A DNA stretch of 64,000 nucleotides from Patagioenas fasciata (Eukaryota; Chordata; Aves; Columbiformes; Columbidae): positions 1,765,001 through 1,829,000 of the forward strand of contig NC_092520.1 in NCBI RefSeq assembly GCF_037038585.1, given 5' to 3'. Position numbers and translations under genes: made by a program. A model generated the notes under the pieces. The model searched no databases, was not told the origin of the DNA, and saw only the letters and a list, made by a program, of their open reading frames with translations. Of the stretch, positions 51,240 through 62,862 are shown piece after piece. How positions within the stretch are numbered: position 1 is the first letter of the stretch; each line of letters starts with the position of its first letter.

Positions 51240-51709
51240 CCCCGTGTCCCTCCAGGCCAGGCCAGCCCTGTGGGGACACTCCATCAGCGTGACCCCCACC
51301 CCCGCCTCAGCCCACCCTGGGGGGCTGTCACCCTATTTCCATCCCCACTGCCCCATCCCACCCATCCCAGCAGCCGCCAGGCCCCACTCCCCATCTCCCT
51401 TGGTCCCTTGTTGGGGTCCCCAAGTGCCACCAGACCCTCCAGTACCCAGTTCCCAGCTCTACCCTCATCCAGCTCCACTCCTGTGGCACCAGCTGGCACT
51501 GGGGGCTGCCATGTCCTGACCCCACCTGGGCCCGTCCTGCCCCCACCCCAACCCCTCACCCTCATGCCACCCAGCCCTGTGCTGCCACCTTCCAACTGCC
51601 ACCCGGGGTCCATCTGTCACCTCCCACCAACCCAACGTCCTTCTACCAGCCATCCCTCCCCTCTGTTGCTTTCTCCTTCCCTCAATTTCCCTCTCTCCTC
51701 CAAATGCCA
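51240..51709. other. GC-rich 5' flank of the ADAM gene
   Basis: C-rich on the plus strand, with no TATA box or clear promoter motif for the minus strand. The 928-codon plus frame that starts in this region and runs on through the satellite is low-complexity and not a gene. Confidence 0.35.
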
Positions 51710-53208
51710 CCCATCCCCATCCCATCCCATCCCATCCCATCCCATCCCATCCCATCCCATCCCATCCCATCCCATCCCACTCTGTTCCCCCCCATCCCAT
51801 CCCATCCCATCCCATCCCATCCCATCCCATCCCATCTCATCCCATCCCACCCCCTCCCATCCCCATTCCACCCTGTCCCCCCCCATCCCATCCCCCCCAG
51901 CACATCCCCCCCACCCCATCCCATCTCATCCCATCCCATACCATCCCACCCCATCCCATCCCCATCCCCGTCCCCACACCCCCCCATCCCACCCCATCCC
52001 ATCCCCATTCCACCCTGTTCCCCCCATCCCATCCCATCCCATCCCATCCCACCCCATCCCATCCCATCCCATCCCATCCCATCCCATCCCATCCCACTCT
52101 GTTCCCCCCCCATCCCATCCCATCCCATCCCATCCTATCCCATCCCATCCCATCCCATCCCATCCCATCCCATCCCACCCCCTCCCATCCCCATTCCACC
52201 CTGGCCCCCACATCCCATCCACCCCCAGCACATCCCGCCCCCCCCCACCCCATCCCATCCCATCCCATCCCATCCCATCCCATCCCATCCCATCCCATCC
52301 CATCCCATCCCCATTCCACCCTGTCCCCTCCCCATCCCATCCCGTTCCATCCCATCTCATCCCCATCCCATCCCCACTCCATGCCTTCCCACCCTGTCCC
52401 CCCAATCCCATCCCCACCATCTCATCCCATCCTACCACCTCCCATCCCCATTCCACCCTGTCCCCCCCCATCCCATCCCCCCCAGCACATCCCCCCCACC
52501 CCATCCCATCTCATCCCATCCCATCCCATACCATCCCACCCCATCCCATCCCCATCCCCGTCCCCACACCCCCCCATCCCACCCCATCCCATCCCCATTC
52601 CACCCTGTTCCCCCCATCCCATCCCATCCCATCCCATCCCATCCCATCCCATCCCATCCCACTCTGTTCCCCCCCATCCCATCCCATCCCATCCCATCCC
52701 ATCCCATCCCATCCCATCCCATCTCATCCCATCCCACCCCCTCCCATCCCCATTCCACTCTGGCCCCCCCATCCCATCCACCCCCAGCACATCCCCCCCC
52801 CCCCCCCGCCATCCCATCCCATCCCACCCCATCCCATCCCATCCCATCCCATCCCCATTCCACCCTGTCCCCTCCCCATCCCATCCCGTTCCATCCCATC
52901 TCATCCCCATCCCATCCCCACTCCATGCCTTCCCACCCTGTCCCCCCAATCCCATCCCCACCATCTCATCCCATCCTACCACCTCCCATCCCCATTCCAC
53001 CCTGTCCCCCCCATCCCATCCCCCCCATCCCATCCCCCCCACCCCATCCCATCTCATCCCATCCCATCCCATCCCATCCCATCCCACCCCATCCCATCCC
53101 CATCCCCACACCCCCCCATCCCACCCCATCCCATCCCCATTCCACCCTGTTCCCCCCATCCCATCCCATCCCATCCCATCCCATCCCACCCCATCCCATC
53201 CCCATTCC
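51710..53208. repeat. CCCAT pentamer satellite with ~545-585 bp higher-order blocks
   Basis: Runs of CCCAT broken by fixed interruptions (ACTCTGTTCCCCCC, CCCCATTCCACCCTG, CCCAGCACATCCCCCC). The marker CACATCCCCCCCACC recurs at 51,901 and 52,486 (585 bp), and CTGTCCCCTCCCC at 52,321 and 52,865 (544 bp). Large units have therefore duplicated on top of the pentamer array. Multi-hundred-codon HPIPS and GWDGM frames are artefacts. It starts about 470 bp upstream of ADAM exon 1. Confidence 0.95.
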
Positions 53209-53814
53209 TCCTCCAGCTTCCACCTGGGCCTGTTCTGCCACCTCCCACCACCCCAGTCCCACTTCCATTTGCCACCATCCCTCCTTGTCCTGCCACTCGT
53301 TTTGTCCCCTCCTGTCCCCTCCCCTCCCGACCCTCCCTGTCCCACCTCACCCTCAGTCCCCCTGCTGGCGTCCAGCCCCTTGTGCCCCTGGGCCTCTGCT
53401 TTTCCAACCAGCACGTAACTGAATTCCAGAGATCAGAAGCCGTTAATGCTGAAACCGTCGTTCCTCCCACCAGAGCGTTTAAACGGAAAACGCTGCATCG
53501 CATGTTATTGCTGGTTCTCCTTCCCCCAGGGGCATGGAGCTGGGTGAGGGGGTCATGGCCAAGCTCAGCCCTTCTCCTGCCCATGGCACGAGGGTCTTCT
53601 CCTGGACGTGCCACCCAGGAATGGTGTGGCTCCTCTTCCCATGGAGGCTTCCCGATATGTTGCATGGCACTCCTCGGGTAAAGGCCTTAAAGAAGTGCTG
53701 TTGAGGGCATGGGTGCGAAGCAGAGGTGAAGTACTGACCTGTAGAGGGAAGACAAAAAAATAAAGGAGACCTTTGGGAGCCCTTCAGTGATCCCAGCAGA
53801 GGAGACAAAACGCA
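53209..53814. other. unassigned DNA
   Basis: Mixed GC-rich sequence without an identifiable exon or repeat family. Confidence 0.35.
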
Positions 53815-53817
53815 ATG

Positions 53818-54295
53818 AATCATAGAATGGTTTGGGGTGAAGGGACCTTAAAGCTCCCCCAGTGCCCCCCCTGCCATGACAGGGACATCTTCACCAGCTC
53901 AGGTTGCTCAGAGCCCCGTCCAGCCTGGCCTGGGATGTCTCCAGGGATGGTTCAGCCACCACCTCTCTGCCCAACCTGGGCCAGGCTCTCACCACCCTCA
54001 GGGACAACAATTTCTTCCTCATGTCCGGCCTGAATCTCCCTCCTTTAATTTAAAACCATCACCCCTTGTCCTGTCACAACAGGCCCTGCTCAAAAGTCTG
54101 TCCCCGTCTTTCTTATGGGCCCATTTTAAGTCCGGAAAGGCCGCACTAAGGTCTCCCAGAGCTTCTGTTCTCCAGCTGAACACCCCAGCTCTCTCAGCCT
54201 GTCCTCCCAGCAGAGCTGTTCCAGCCTCGCATCATTCCTGGGGCTCCTCTGGCCCCTCTCCAGCAGGTCCGTGTGTGTCCTGTGCTGAGGACCCC
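53818..54295 (-). mobile_element. CR1 type B
   Basis: Reversed: AATCATAGAATGGTTTGGGG to CCTGTGCTGAGGACCC, a near full-length type B 3' fragment. Confidence 0.9.
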
Positions 54296-54559
54296 AGAGC
54301 AAGTATCTCCCGCAGAAGCTACAGAATCACAGACCCACAGGCTGGCTGAGGCTGGAAGGCACCACTGGAGGTCATCTGCTCCAAACCCCTGGCCAAGCCA
54401 CTTGAGCTGAGCTCTGCACACCCCAAGGGAAGGGAGAAATAGAAACATATGCAGTTTCTCACCATGAACCAAATCTCTCAGTTCTTGCTATTAAAAGAGA
54501 TGGGGTTTGGGGAGGTCATTGCAAGGATCCTTTTTGGCTTCACACATCTACTGCCCTGC

Positions 54560-54875
54560 AGCTGCCTGAAAGGAGCTTGGAGCCAGGGGGGTCGGGCTCT
54601 GCTCCCCAGGAACAAGCGCCAGGAGCAGAGGAAACGGCCTCAAGTTGCGCCAGGGGAGGTTGAGGTTGGATGTGGGGAACAATTTCTTCCCCAAAGGGCT
54701 GTGGGGCATTGGAACAGGCTGCCCAGGGCAGTGCTGGAGTCACCATCCCTGGAGGGCTGGACAGACGGACAGGAGGTTCTCAGGACATGGGGCAGTGCCA
54801 GGGGTGGGTTATGGTTGGACTTGATGATCTTGAGGGGCTTTTCCAACCAAAATGATTCTGTGAGTCTGTGACCAC
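54560..54875 (+). mobile_element. CR1 type A 3' fragment
   Basis: CTGCCTGAAAGGAGCTTGG to AATGATTCTGTGAGTCTGTG. Confidence 0.9.
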
Positions 54876-55649
54876 TGGCAGACTCTGAAGGACACTGGGC
54901 TCCTGGCAGCATTTGCAGCTATTCAGATTTTTGAGGAAGAAATGGTGAAGAAAACCGATAAAGAGGGAAGCTGCGGCAAAGCAGTGACTGCCCAGCTGTT
55001 CCCTGGGCTCCCCAGGGTTTGGGCCATAAGGCTCTTCTTCTTCTGTGTGCAAAAAAAGCCTTTCTCCACCTCCCTTGACTATTTCAGACTCTCCCAGCAT
55101 GATCAATGCACAGCAAATGTCGTGTCGCTCTCTGGGAGTGAAGGGATGCCGTCAAAAGCAGAAAAATCTGTGCAAAAAAAGCAGTGGGGAAATAAACAGT
55201 TATCTGCGTCACCAAGTGCTTCACTGTTGGTGCAAACGATGAAGAACGGTGCTAAAGCACCGAAAAAAATGTTCATTCTCCAGTTTCTGGGACTTCTGCC
55301 CAGTGGAGAAGTGACATGACTGGGAGCCTGCCTGCAGTGACGCCCACTTCTCAACCTGCAGTTTGATTTTTATTATATTATTATAAATAAAAATTAAAAG
55401 GTGTTGCTCTAGTGCAGACGTTGTGACATTTCTGACCCAGATTTCCCTGCCTGTTCAATCTATAAACAGCCCCAGAAACCTCACGGCTTTATATTTCCCT
55501 GCTGTGATGCTGCAGCAAGATCCCTTGTGGGTTGACCAGAACTGATCTGCTTTACAGAGAGAAGAAGTGTCCGGTGTGGTCACCTTGGAGACCACAAACA
55601 TTTCCAGGCGCAGACCAACCCACATGGAGAAATACACGATACAAGACCT
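54876..55649. other. unassigned DNA
   Basis: No supportable gene. AATAAA-like words at 55,190 and 55,385 lack any associated transcript evidence. Confidence 0.35.
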
Positions 55650-55985
55650 TATTGCGGTCTTTCCGTACTTAAAATGGGCCCATAAGAAAGATGGGGACAG
55701 ACTTTAGAGCAGGGCCTGTTGGGATAGGACAAGGGGTGATGGTTTGAAACTAAAGGAGGGAGATTCAGGTTGGACATGAGGAAGAAATTGTTTGTGCTGA
55801 GGGTGGTGAGAGCCTGGCCCAGGTTGGCCAGAGAGGTGGTGGATGAACCATCCCTGGAGACATCCCAGGCCAGGCTGGACGGGGCTCTGAGCAACCTGAG
55901 CTGGTGAAGATGTCCCTGCTCATGGTGGCACTGGGGAGCTGGGAAGGTCCTTCAACCCAAACCATTTGTGATTTTATGATCCTAT
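55650..55985 (+). mobile_element. CR1 type B 3' fragment
   Basis: GCGGTCTTTCCGTACTTAAA to TTTGTGATTTTATGATCC, with a normal 3' terminus. Confidence 0.9.
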
Positions 55986-57141
55986 GTCTCATTGGCTATG
56001 GAGGAGCTCAGCTGAAGGTCTTAGCCCTGATGGATGGAGAAGAGGGGACATCAGCTGGGGGTAACAGGGTGTCACTTGCAACACCCAAGGGTTTCTTTGG
56101 AGGCTTTTGAGTGGCTCCAGTGAGCCCTGTGCTTTTTTGGGGGATAAGGACGTGGGTTGGGGTCCCCTTGGGTACCTTCTCCATGGAGCACTGCAAGTGG
56201 GTGAAATAAGATTTCTCTTCACGCCCTGTAAAACCTAACAAACCACACCAAAAAAGAAGGAAAACAAACGTATTTTGAAGGCCTTGTGTTCAATGGTGAA
56301 CATAAAGGAACCATGGAAAAGGATTATCCACTTTCACAATGGCTTTATGTAGAATTCCGATCGCAAAATAGATTACGTAAGCTCATATGGTTTCAAGCTC
56401 TTATTGTAACGACACTTGAAACAATCTGGCCTTTGCTTCTCATCCATGTGTACGTAATTTGCACAACATATAAGCTCATGACCCACTAGGGAAGGACATC
56501 TCAGGCATGAAGGAGCAGCAGCAAGTCAACGGGGAGAGAGCTCTCACGATGGAGGGGAGACCAGCAGGTGAATGTGGGCACCCATAAGCTCCTTGGGGTG
56601 CATAAATTATTATACGGATGCAAAACTGGACGTATTTTGATTCAATTTTCTGGTTCGAAATGAGAATAAAGAATCAAATAATGGTTTTCCTGTGAGATTT
56701 CGGTTGAGAAAGGAGGGAAGACTGAGTTGTGGAGGGGCTGGAGAAGCGGGGCTGACATCCCCAAAGGAGAGGTGGAGAGCACCGGAGTAATTTAAGGACA
56801 ATAATGAGCATTAGGTGAGAAAATCAGCCATTTGGACGTCTGGCTGATGTACAAATTGCATACGGGAAGGACTTGGGGGTTCATATTCATAACCAGACTG
56901 CATCTCATGGCTCAGAAATACCCAGATGTACTGGAAAACTGGTGCTCAGCGTCTGCAGGTTCTTCTGCTCAATGTAATTCTTATTTATTTTGCTGTTTCT
57001 TATGAAACTGAGATGAAGTTTTGGAGCAGAAAATGCATTATGTGAATGCAATGTCTTGTAAAAAGGCAGCTGCATGACCCTCTGGATATTAGTATAATGC
57101 TATTGCAGCAGATAACAAATAATATTAGCTGGAAATGGTTC
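55986..57141. other. unassigned intergenic DNA
   Basis: No exon, RNA or repeat family recognised. Confidence 0.35.
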
Positions 57142-57600
57142 CTAGCTGTTAGGCAAAATTATTATATTGTCAAATGTGATGAATGAGGGAAGCGGAGAAG
57201 GCTTTAGCATCCTATCTGGGTAGTTATTTGCTGTAATGTTATTCTGGATGTCTGCTGCAAGCTTCTCTACCCCGCCTGCTCTGATCTTGCCCTTGAATGC
57301 AGATGTGATGTGCCAGCCGAGGCCTTTGCTTCTCTCTTGAGCCACCAACAGCATGAGGCTTTGCCCGGATACAAAGTCCGGTTTCTCAAAGCAAACAAAC
57401 AGCTCACATTGTAGGATTTTCCCAAAATCTATTTGAAAACTATATACAACATTTTTTTGGTGGATTTCCTGTGTTTGTATAGTCGTGGTGTCAATGAGGT
57501 GCTGCATTAGGGGTCTTTCCCTCGTTGTAGGCTTCTCAGGAGCTCCTAGAACCATCTCCTCCTTCTCGAGGCTGAGTCCCAGCAACATTACAACATGCAA
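57142..57600 (-). other. unrecognised 152-codon open frame
   Basis: The frame begins at a TTG; the first ATG is four codons in. The predicted protein is not low-complexity (it includes VVYSFQIDFGKILQCELF and KLAADIQNNITANNYPD) and overlaps no CR1. No family is recognised, and splice sites, codon bias and conservation cannot be judged here. It may be chance or part of a decayed element. Confidence 0.15.
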
Positions 57601-58030
57601 GGGGGGACAGAAGTCCTAGCAATGTATTTATATTGATAATTTCCACAGGTAAAGCACTTGTGCTGCAGTGGCCTCCTGAGTGCAGCTCCTGGAGATGGCT
57701 CCTGTGATGGACACAGAGCCCCCGGGAGATTTATTCCCTTACAATGGAACAAATTTCTAAGAAGTAACAAGCAGTGTTCATTTTTCCTTTTGTTTTTCAC
57801 CCCGGTTTGCCCATGGAAGCTGAAAGGGGAGGAGCGGTGCTGCTCATGGGTCTCAGCATCTCACCCTGGTGGCTATGGTGGCTGGTTTCCCACTGCAGCT
57901 GGTGGTTACAGGACATCACCTAAGACCACCACGGGATTTTTATGGTAGCATCCTACACGCTGGAGCTGGTGAAAACCCAGAAAGTGTCCTTTTTCCATGG
58001 TTTAATTCTGAAAGGAAGTTGGAGTGAGTG
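57601..58030. other. unassigned DNA
   Basis: No supportable feature. Confidence 0.3.
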
Positions 58031-58034
58031 AGGT

Positions 58035-58315
58035 TGGGCTCTTCTCCCAAGGAACAAACACCAGGAGCAGAGGAAATGGCCTCAAGTGGCACCAGGGGAG
58101 GTTGAGGTTGGATGTGGGGAACAATTTCTTCCCCAAAGGGCTGTGGGGCATTGGAACAGGCTGCCCAGGGCAGTGCTGGAGTCACCATCCCTGGAGGGCT
58201 GGACAGACGGACATGAGGTTCTCAGGACATGGGGCAGGGACAGGGGTGGGGAATGGTTGGACTCGATGATCTTGAGGATCTCTCCCAACCAAAACGATTC
58301 TGTGATTCCATGATA
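58035..58315 (+). mobile_element. CR1 type A 3' fragment
   Basis: GGGCTCTTCTCCCAAGGAAC to CAAAACGATTCTGTGATTCC. Confidence 0.9.
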
Positions 58316-59570
58316 GACCGTGCTCCTTTTTCCTCTGGACTGTGATGAATTTTGAACCTCTTTCCAGTGCCCCATCCCAGGGCTTTGGGAGGAGTTTTCA
58401 CACTGTGATTGAAAAAGGGGTGCAAGCCCTGATGTGTTGGGGGATACCCCTGTGTGTGAAGCACCTTCACGATTCCAGGCTCTGCATCGTGCTTGGGATG
58501 TCGGCTTCTTCCCATCCTCGGGGAGCTTGGAAAAAACATGCAATCAAAATAGTAGTTCAAATTCATATATTTAGGCCTTTTTAACTCGGGAACACTTGTC
58601 TCTGCAAAATGACTTGTTGGAGAAGCAAAACAATGTGATATATGTATCAGGAGGGGAATGCTGGAAGCATTAGGTAGTGATAATTTCTATTTGATGATGG
58701 TCCAGCCTGAACAGGATTATTATATTGAGTTTTCACGATTATCCTCCAAGAAGAATGTTAAAACATAAAGGGGGTTGGGAGAAAAATCACAGCAATGGTT
58801 AAAAGTTTGGAAAAATCTGTGTTACAGTGAGAGCCTCTGGGCGCTCGTCTCATAAGGAAGAGTTTGATCATCTCATACAGGGATTTACATGGGCAACAGG
58901 GATTTGGTGTCAGACAAAAAAATGAAACAATCTTATGGCTAGTAATGAGCAACATCAAGTGGAAATAAGGTTTAAGTTTTTATCAGTGAGAGTAATAAAA
59001 AAAGAACATTTAACTGTTCGTTATGAATGTCTTGTTGCTGCTATGTGCTTTGTTAGGAGGAGATTTCAGCTGAAAACTCTCCTCTAGTCCAACTAGAAGT
59101 GATGGAGCTTCATGCTGCAAGGAGATGTCAGCTCTCCTGGACCCTAAGGCAACAGTCTGCGCAAGCTGGGACCAAGGAAAAGTATTTTAAATGATCCATG
59201 GTGCCACACAGTCTAATTCTGGAAGTGTCCAAAGATCATTAGAGATGTCCTGGTGCCACAAAAGCTCTTCAAGCATCTCAACTTGGTGCTCTTGTTAGTG
59301 TGTCTGCAAGATCCCTGGTGGCAACCTCTTTGTTGACATGTGTACAGCTCTTCTCTCTTGTTACCAGGCAATCAGCACTGAGTTTTCCTGTGCTTACAAA
59401 CACATGGGCATCTTTTGGTCCCTGCCTGGATCCCATGGGGCCTCCTCGTTTGGAGCAAGAAGCTGTGCCTGAGTGTGGTGGACATGTTTAGGCAACCAAG
59501 ATGATGCCGTGGTAGTGCCTTCAGGGTCTCCTAGAAGCTTGCAGGTCCTGCTCACGCACTCATCATAGAG
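58316..59570. other. unassigned intergenic DNA
   Basis: Scanned on both strands with no recognisable coding motif. Confidence 0.35.
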
Positions 59571-59575
59571 AAGAC

Positions 59576-59765
59576 AGAATTATTTTGGTTGGAAAAGGTC
59601 ATCAAGTCCAACCATTAACCCAACCCTGTCCCTGCCCCATGTCCTGAGAACCTCATGTCCGTCTGTCCAACCCTCCAGGGATGGTGACTCCAGCACTGCC
59701 CTGGGCAGCCTGTTCCAATGCCCCACAGCCCTTTGGGGAAGAAATTGTTCCCCACATCCAATCTC
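59576..59765 (-). mobile_element. CR1 type A 3' end
   Basis: Reversed: AGAATTATTTTGGTTGGAAA to TTGTTCCCCACATCCAATC. Confidence 0.85.
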
Positions 59766-60284
59766 TGCATGTTAGGGATTCAGTGTACTGGGAAAAGTTA
59801 GATGTTTCAAGAACATTCTGTTGACAGCATCTTCCACCAAAATCAACAGCTGAGATGAACTCTTCCTTAACTCTCTTCCAACTAATTCCCAATTTACATG
59901 CACATTTTTGATGGTGGACAGTGCAGGACAGTGGCCATGTCACCTCTTTGCCCACCTGGCAGAGTCTCCTCTCCAACCCCATTGGCTGGGGCAGCCAAGA
60001 GCTTTGAAGGTTGATCACAGGAGGGTTAAGATGGAAAATGGAAACACAGACTAGTTGCACGTGAGCTATCAAGATAATGGGTTGAATCTGGGTTGATTTA
60101 GTGTCTCAAGTTAAAAAATGTCAGTGCAAGCATGAGTGAGGAGAGAGGCCAAGCCTTCCCTCATCTCTGTTGCAGTCCTTAACACCTTTAATGAGCTTTT
60201 AAAGGCTCCTTTAAACGGGCACTGTAGGAAAGACACATATTTCAGCATGTTAATCTTAGAAAAAAATCAGACATGTCTCAAAAG
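59766..60284. other. unassigned intergenic DNA
   Basis: No supportable feature. Confidence 0.35.
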
Positions 60285-60998
60285 GTATAAGTTCCAGTAT
60301 AAGTCAGGGAATGACCTCTTAGAGAGCACTGTAGGGGAAAGGGACCTGGGGGTCCTGGGGACAGCAGGGTGAGCATGAGCCAGCACTGGGCCCTTGTGGC
60401 CAGGAAGCCAATGGTACCTGGGGTGGGTTAGAAGGGGGTGGTCAGTAGGTCAGAGAGGTTCTCCTGCCCCTCTGCTCTGCCCTGGGGAGACCACCCCTGG
60501 AATATTGTGTCCAGTTGTGGCCCCTCAGTTCCAGAAGGACAGGGAACTGCTGGAGAGAGTCCAGCGCAGCCACCAAGATGCTGAAGGGAGTGGAGCATCT
60601 CCCGTGTGAGGAAAGGCTGAGGGAGCTGGGGCTCTGGAGCTGGAGAAGAGGAGACTGAGGGGGGACTCATTCCTGGGGATCAATATGGAAAGGGGCAGTG
60701 TCAGGAGGATGGAGCCAGGCTCTTCTGGGTGACAACCAATGATAGGACAAGGGTCAGTGGATATAAACTGGAACACAGGAGGTTCCACTTAAATTTGAGA
60801 AGAAACTTGTTGGGGGTGAGGGTGTCAGAGCCTGGCCCAGGCTGCCCAGGGAGGTTGTGGAGTCTCCTTCTCTGCAGACATTCAAACCCGCCTGGACACC
60901 TTCCTGTGGAACCTCAGCTGGGTGTTCCTGCTCCATGGGGGGACTGCACTGGATGAGCTTTCCAGGTCCCTTCAACCCCTCACATTCTGGGATTCTGT
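60285..60998 (+). mobile_element. CR1 type C fragment
   Basis: GTTCCAGTATAAGTCAGGGA onward retains the end of ORF2 (VGERDLGVL) and runs to CACATTCTGGGATTCTGTG. It is the same subfamily as 47,636. Confidence 0.9.
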
Positions 60999-61560
60999 GA
61001 AAAGGTGCTCATTTGCACTGGACTACCCAGTCCAGAATGAAGTAAATTAATTAAAAACAAATTAAATAAGCTCCAGATGAGCATACGCAATTTCCAAGGT
61101 TTGATAGCATCTCCGCCAAAAATTTTGAGGTTCATGGCGTTTTACTGATTGTTGCTTTCCTGGCGTAGGAACTTGTGAATTGACCTGTTGGATATCAGAG
61201 ATGGTTGATGGCACCGTATTGCACATGGGCACTGTTTTAGTCCAGGGTCACCTCTGTCACTTGTAGGGAAAATAACTGCTACCACCCCCGAAACTCTTAA
61301 ATGCAGGAATTAAAATGATGCATCCTCCACGGTGCAAAGTGGAGGAGAAAGTGTAAAGAAATGTGGTGCCGCTCTAGATCAGCTTTATTTAGTGCATTTC
61401 CAGCTTTATTTGGTGCATCTGTGATTCAGTCACTGAGGAAAACAAACCAGAAAATTATAAATATTATGTCAAGTCTACTAAGAACTTCACAGAAATAGGC
61501 TGAAATACCTTAACGTAGGATAAACCACAGTTCAGGGGAAGCAAGTAGAACTCCAAAAAC
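60999..61560. other. unassigned DNA
   Basis: A/T-rich with no supported feature. It includes the 3' flank of the olfactory receptor pseudogene. Confidence 0.35.
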
Positions 61561-61639
61561 GATGATGTCTTAATTAACCAAATAGCACAAGGCTTCTGCA
61601 CTACTGTAAATTTTACCCAAATAAATTGAATTTTTTTAG

Positions 61640-62569
61640 GAAGGGGAGAGATTTTCAGAAAAATAGGCTTTTTAACTGCAGATTTTACTTCCTTGTTGCG
61701 TAAAGTGTAAATGGTGGGGCTTAGCAAGGGAGTTAAAATTGAGAAGACACATGGACATCAGCAAGGATGTCCGCTCTGTAGGACAGCAATGGGGGAGTAG
61801 TAAGTGCCCACCACAAACAGATGGGAGATACACGTTGAAAAAGCTTCCGTGTGACCCTCTTTGGAGTTGGTCTTTAGCATGGAGAGGATGATGTGGACAT
61901 ACGAGAGGGTGACGAGCAACAGAGGGAGGACTGACACCGTCATAGCGATGGAGAACCCCAAGAAGGTCTGGAAATCAGCACCGAAGTCCAAGCACGTGGC
62001 TTGTACCACTGCCAGATGGCCACAAAAGCGGTGGTGAACTGTGGTGGTGTCCCTGTGGGTTAGCTGAGAGGTCTGTGTGATGACGAGCATGGGTATGAGC
62101 AGCACAATGATCCAGGCACTCGCTGCCAGCTGGGTGTTCGGTCTTCTTGTCATCTTGGCCGGGTAACGGAGGGGGTTGCACATGGCTTCATAGCAATCAT
62201 AGATCATGACCACCAGCAGAAGCGCCCCAGTTACTGTGAACCCATAAGAACTGTACATCTGCAGGAACAGCCCCAAAATGAGATGGGTTTAGCGCTGACC
62301 AGGAACATTGCCAGCATTTTGGGGATGGTGGTGGTTGTAAACAGCACGTCTAACACAGAGAGGTTAATCAGGAAAAAGTACATGGGTTTGTGAAGGGTAT
62401 GGTCGACCACAACCACGGTGATGATGACGGCATTACCAACCAGGATCAGCAGGTAGAATAGCAAGAACTCAATGAAGAGGGTCTGGAAATCCTGGAGGGC
62501 TGGAAACCCCACCAAGAAGACTTTAGTGGAAGCGTTGCTGTTGCAGCTTTCCACGGCGGGGCTGGTCAA
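61640..62569 (-). pseudogene. class II olfactory receptor pseudogene
   Basis: Seven-transmembrane odorant receptor remnant in three frames. The first (62,569-62,269) has VFLVGFPALQDF, TM1 LLILVGNAVIITVVVV, KPMYFFLINLSVLDVLF and TTIPKMLAMFL. A one-base loss near 62,268 shifts into the second frame (LFLQMY, IYDCYEAMCNPLRYP, TEAFSTCISHLFVVGTYYSPIAV). Near 61,770 a deletion of several codons and a further shift lead to the third (SPTIYTLRNKEVKSAVKK). The start codon position has TTG rather than ATG just after a good splice acceptor (TTCATCCTTGCAG), where OR coding exons usually begin. MAYDRY is changed to IYDCYE. Intact ORs have about 310 codons in one exon. It cannot make a receptor. Confidence 0.9.
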
Positions 62570-62774
62570 AACACCTGCAAGGATGAAGAAGGAAAGAGGA
62601 CGATGCTCAGGAAGATATTTCTCTGAGGAGCTTTACAGAGGTTCTGCAAGGAAAACACACGTTGGATGAAATCTTGCAGAGCCGAGCACACTGCAAGACA
62701 CGGCTCAGCCCTTTCGTTCTCTAATTCGCAATTAAGGTGATTTGGATTCTCTGCTCTCAGACACATGGTGTGAA
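62570..62774. other. 5' flank of the OR pseudogene
   Basis: Contains the pyrimidine-rich acceptor (minus strand, ending about 62,574) that would join an upstream non-coding exon. That exon is not identified. Confidence 0.3.
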
Positions 62775-62775
62775 T

Positions 62776-62862
62776 TTTGGGGTTGTCCTGTGCAGGGAGG
62801 GGAGTTGGATTCAATGATCCTTGTGGGTCCCTTCCAACTGAGGACATCCTATGATTTTATGC
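62776..62862 (+). mobile_element. CR1 type D 3'-terminal scrap
   Basis: GGGTTGTCCTGTGCAGGGA to GGACATCCTATGATTTTATG. Confidence 0.75.
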
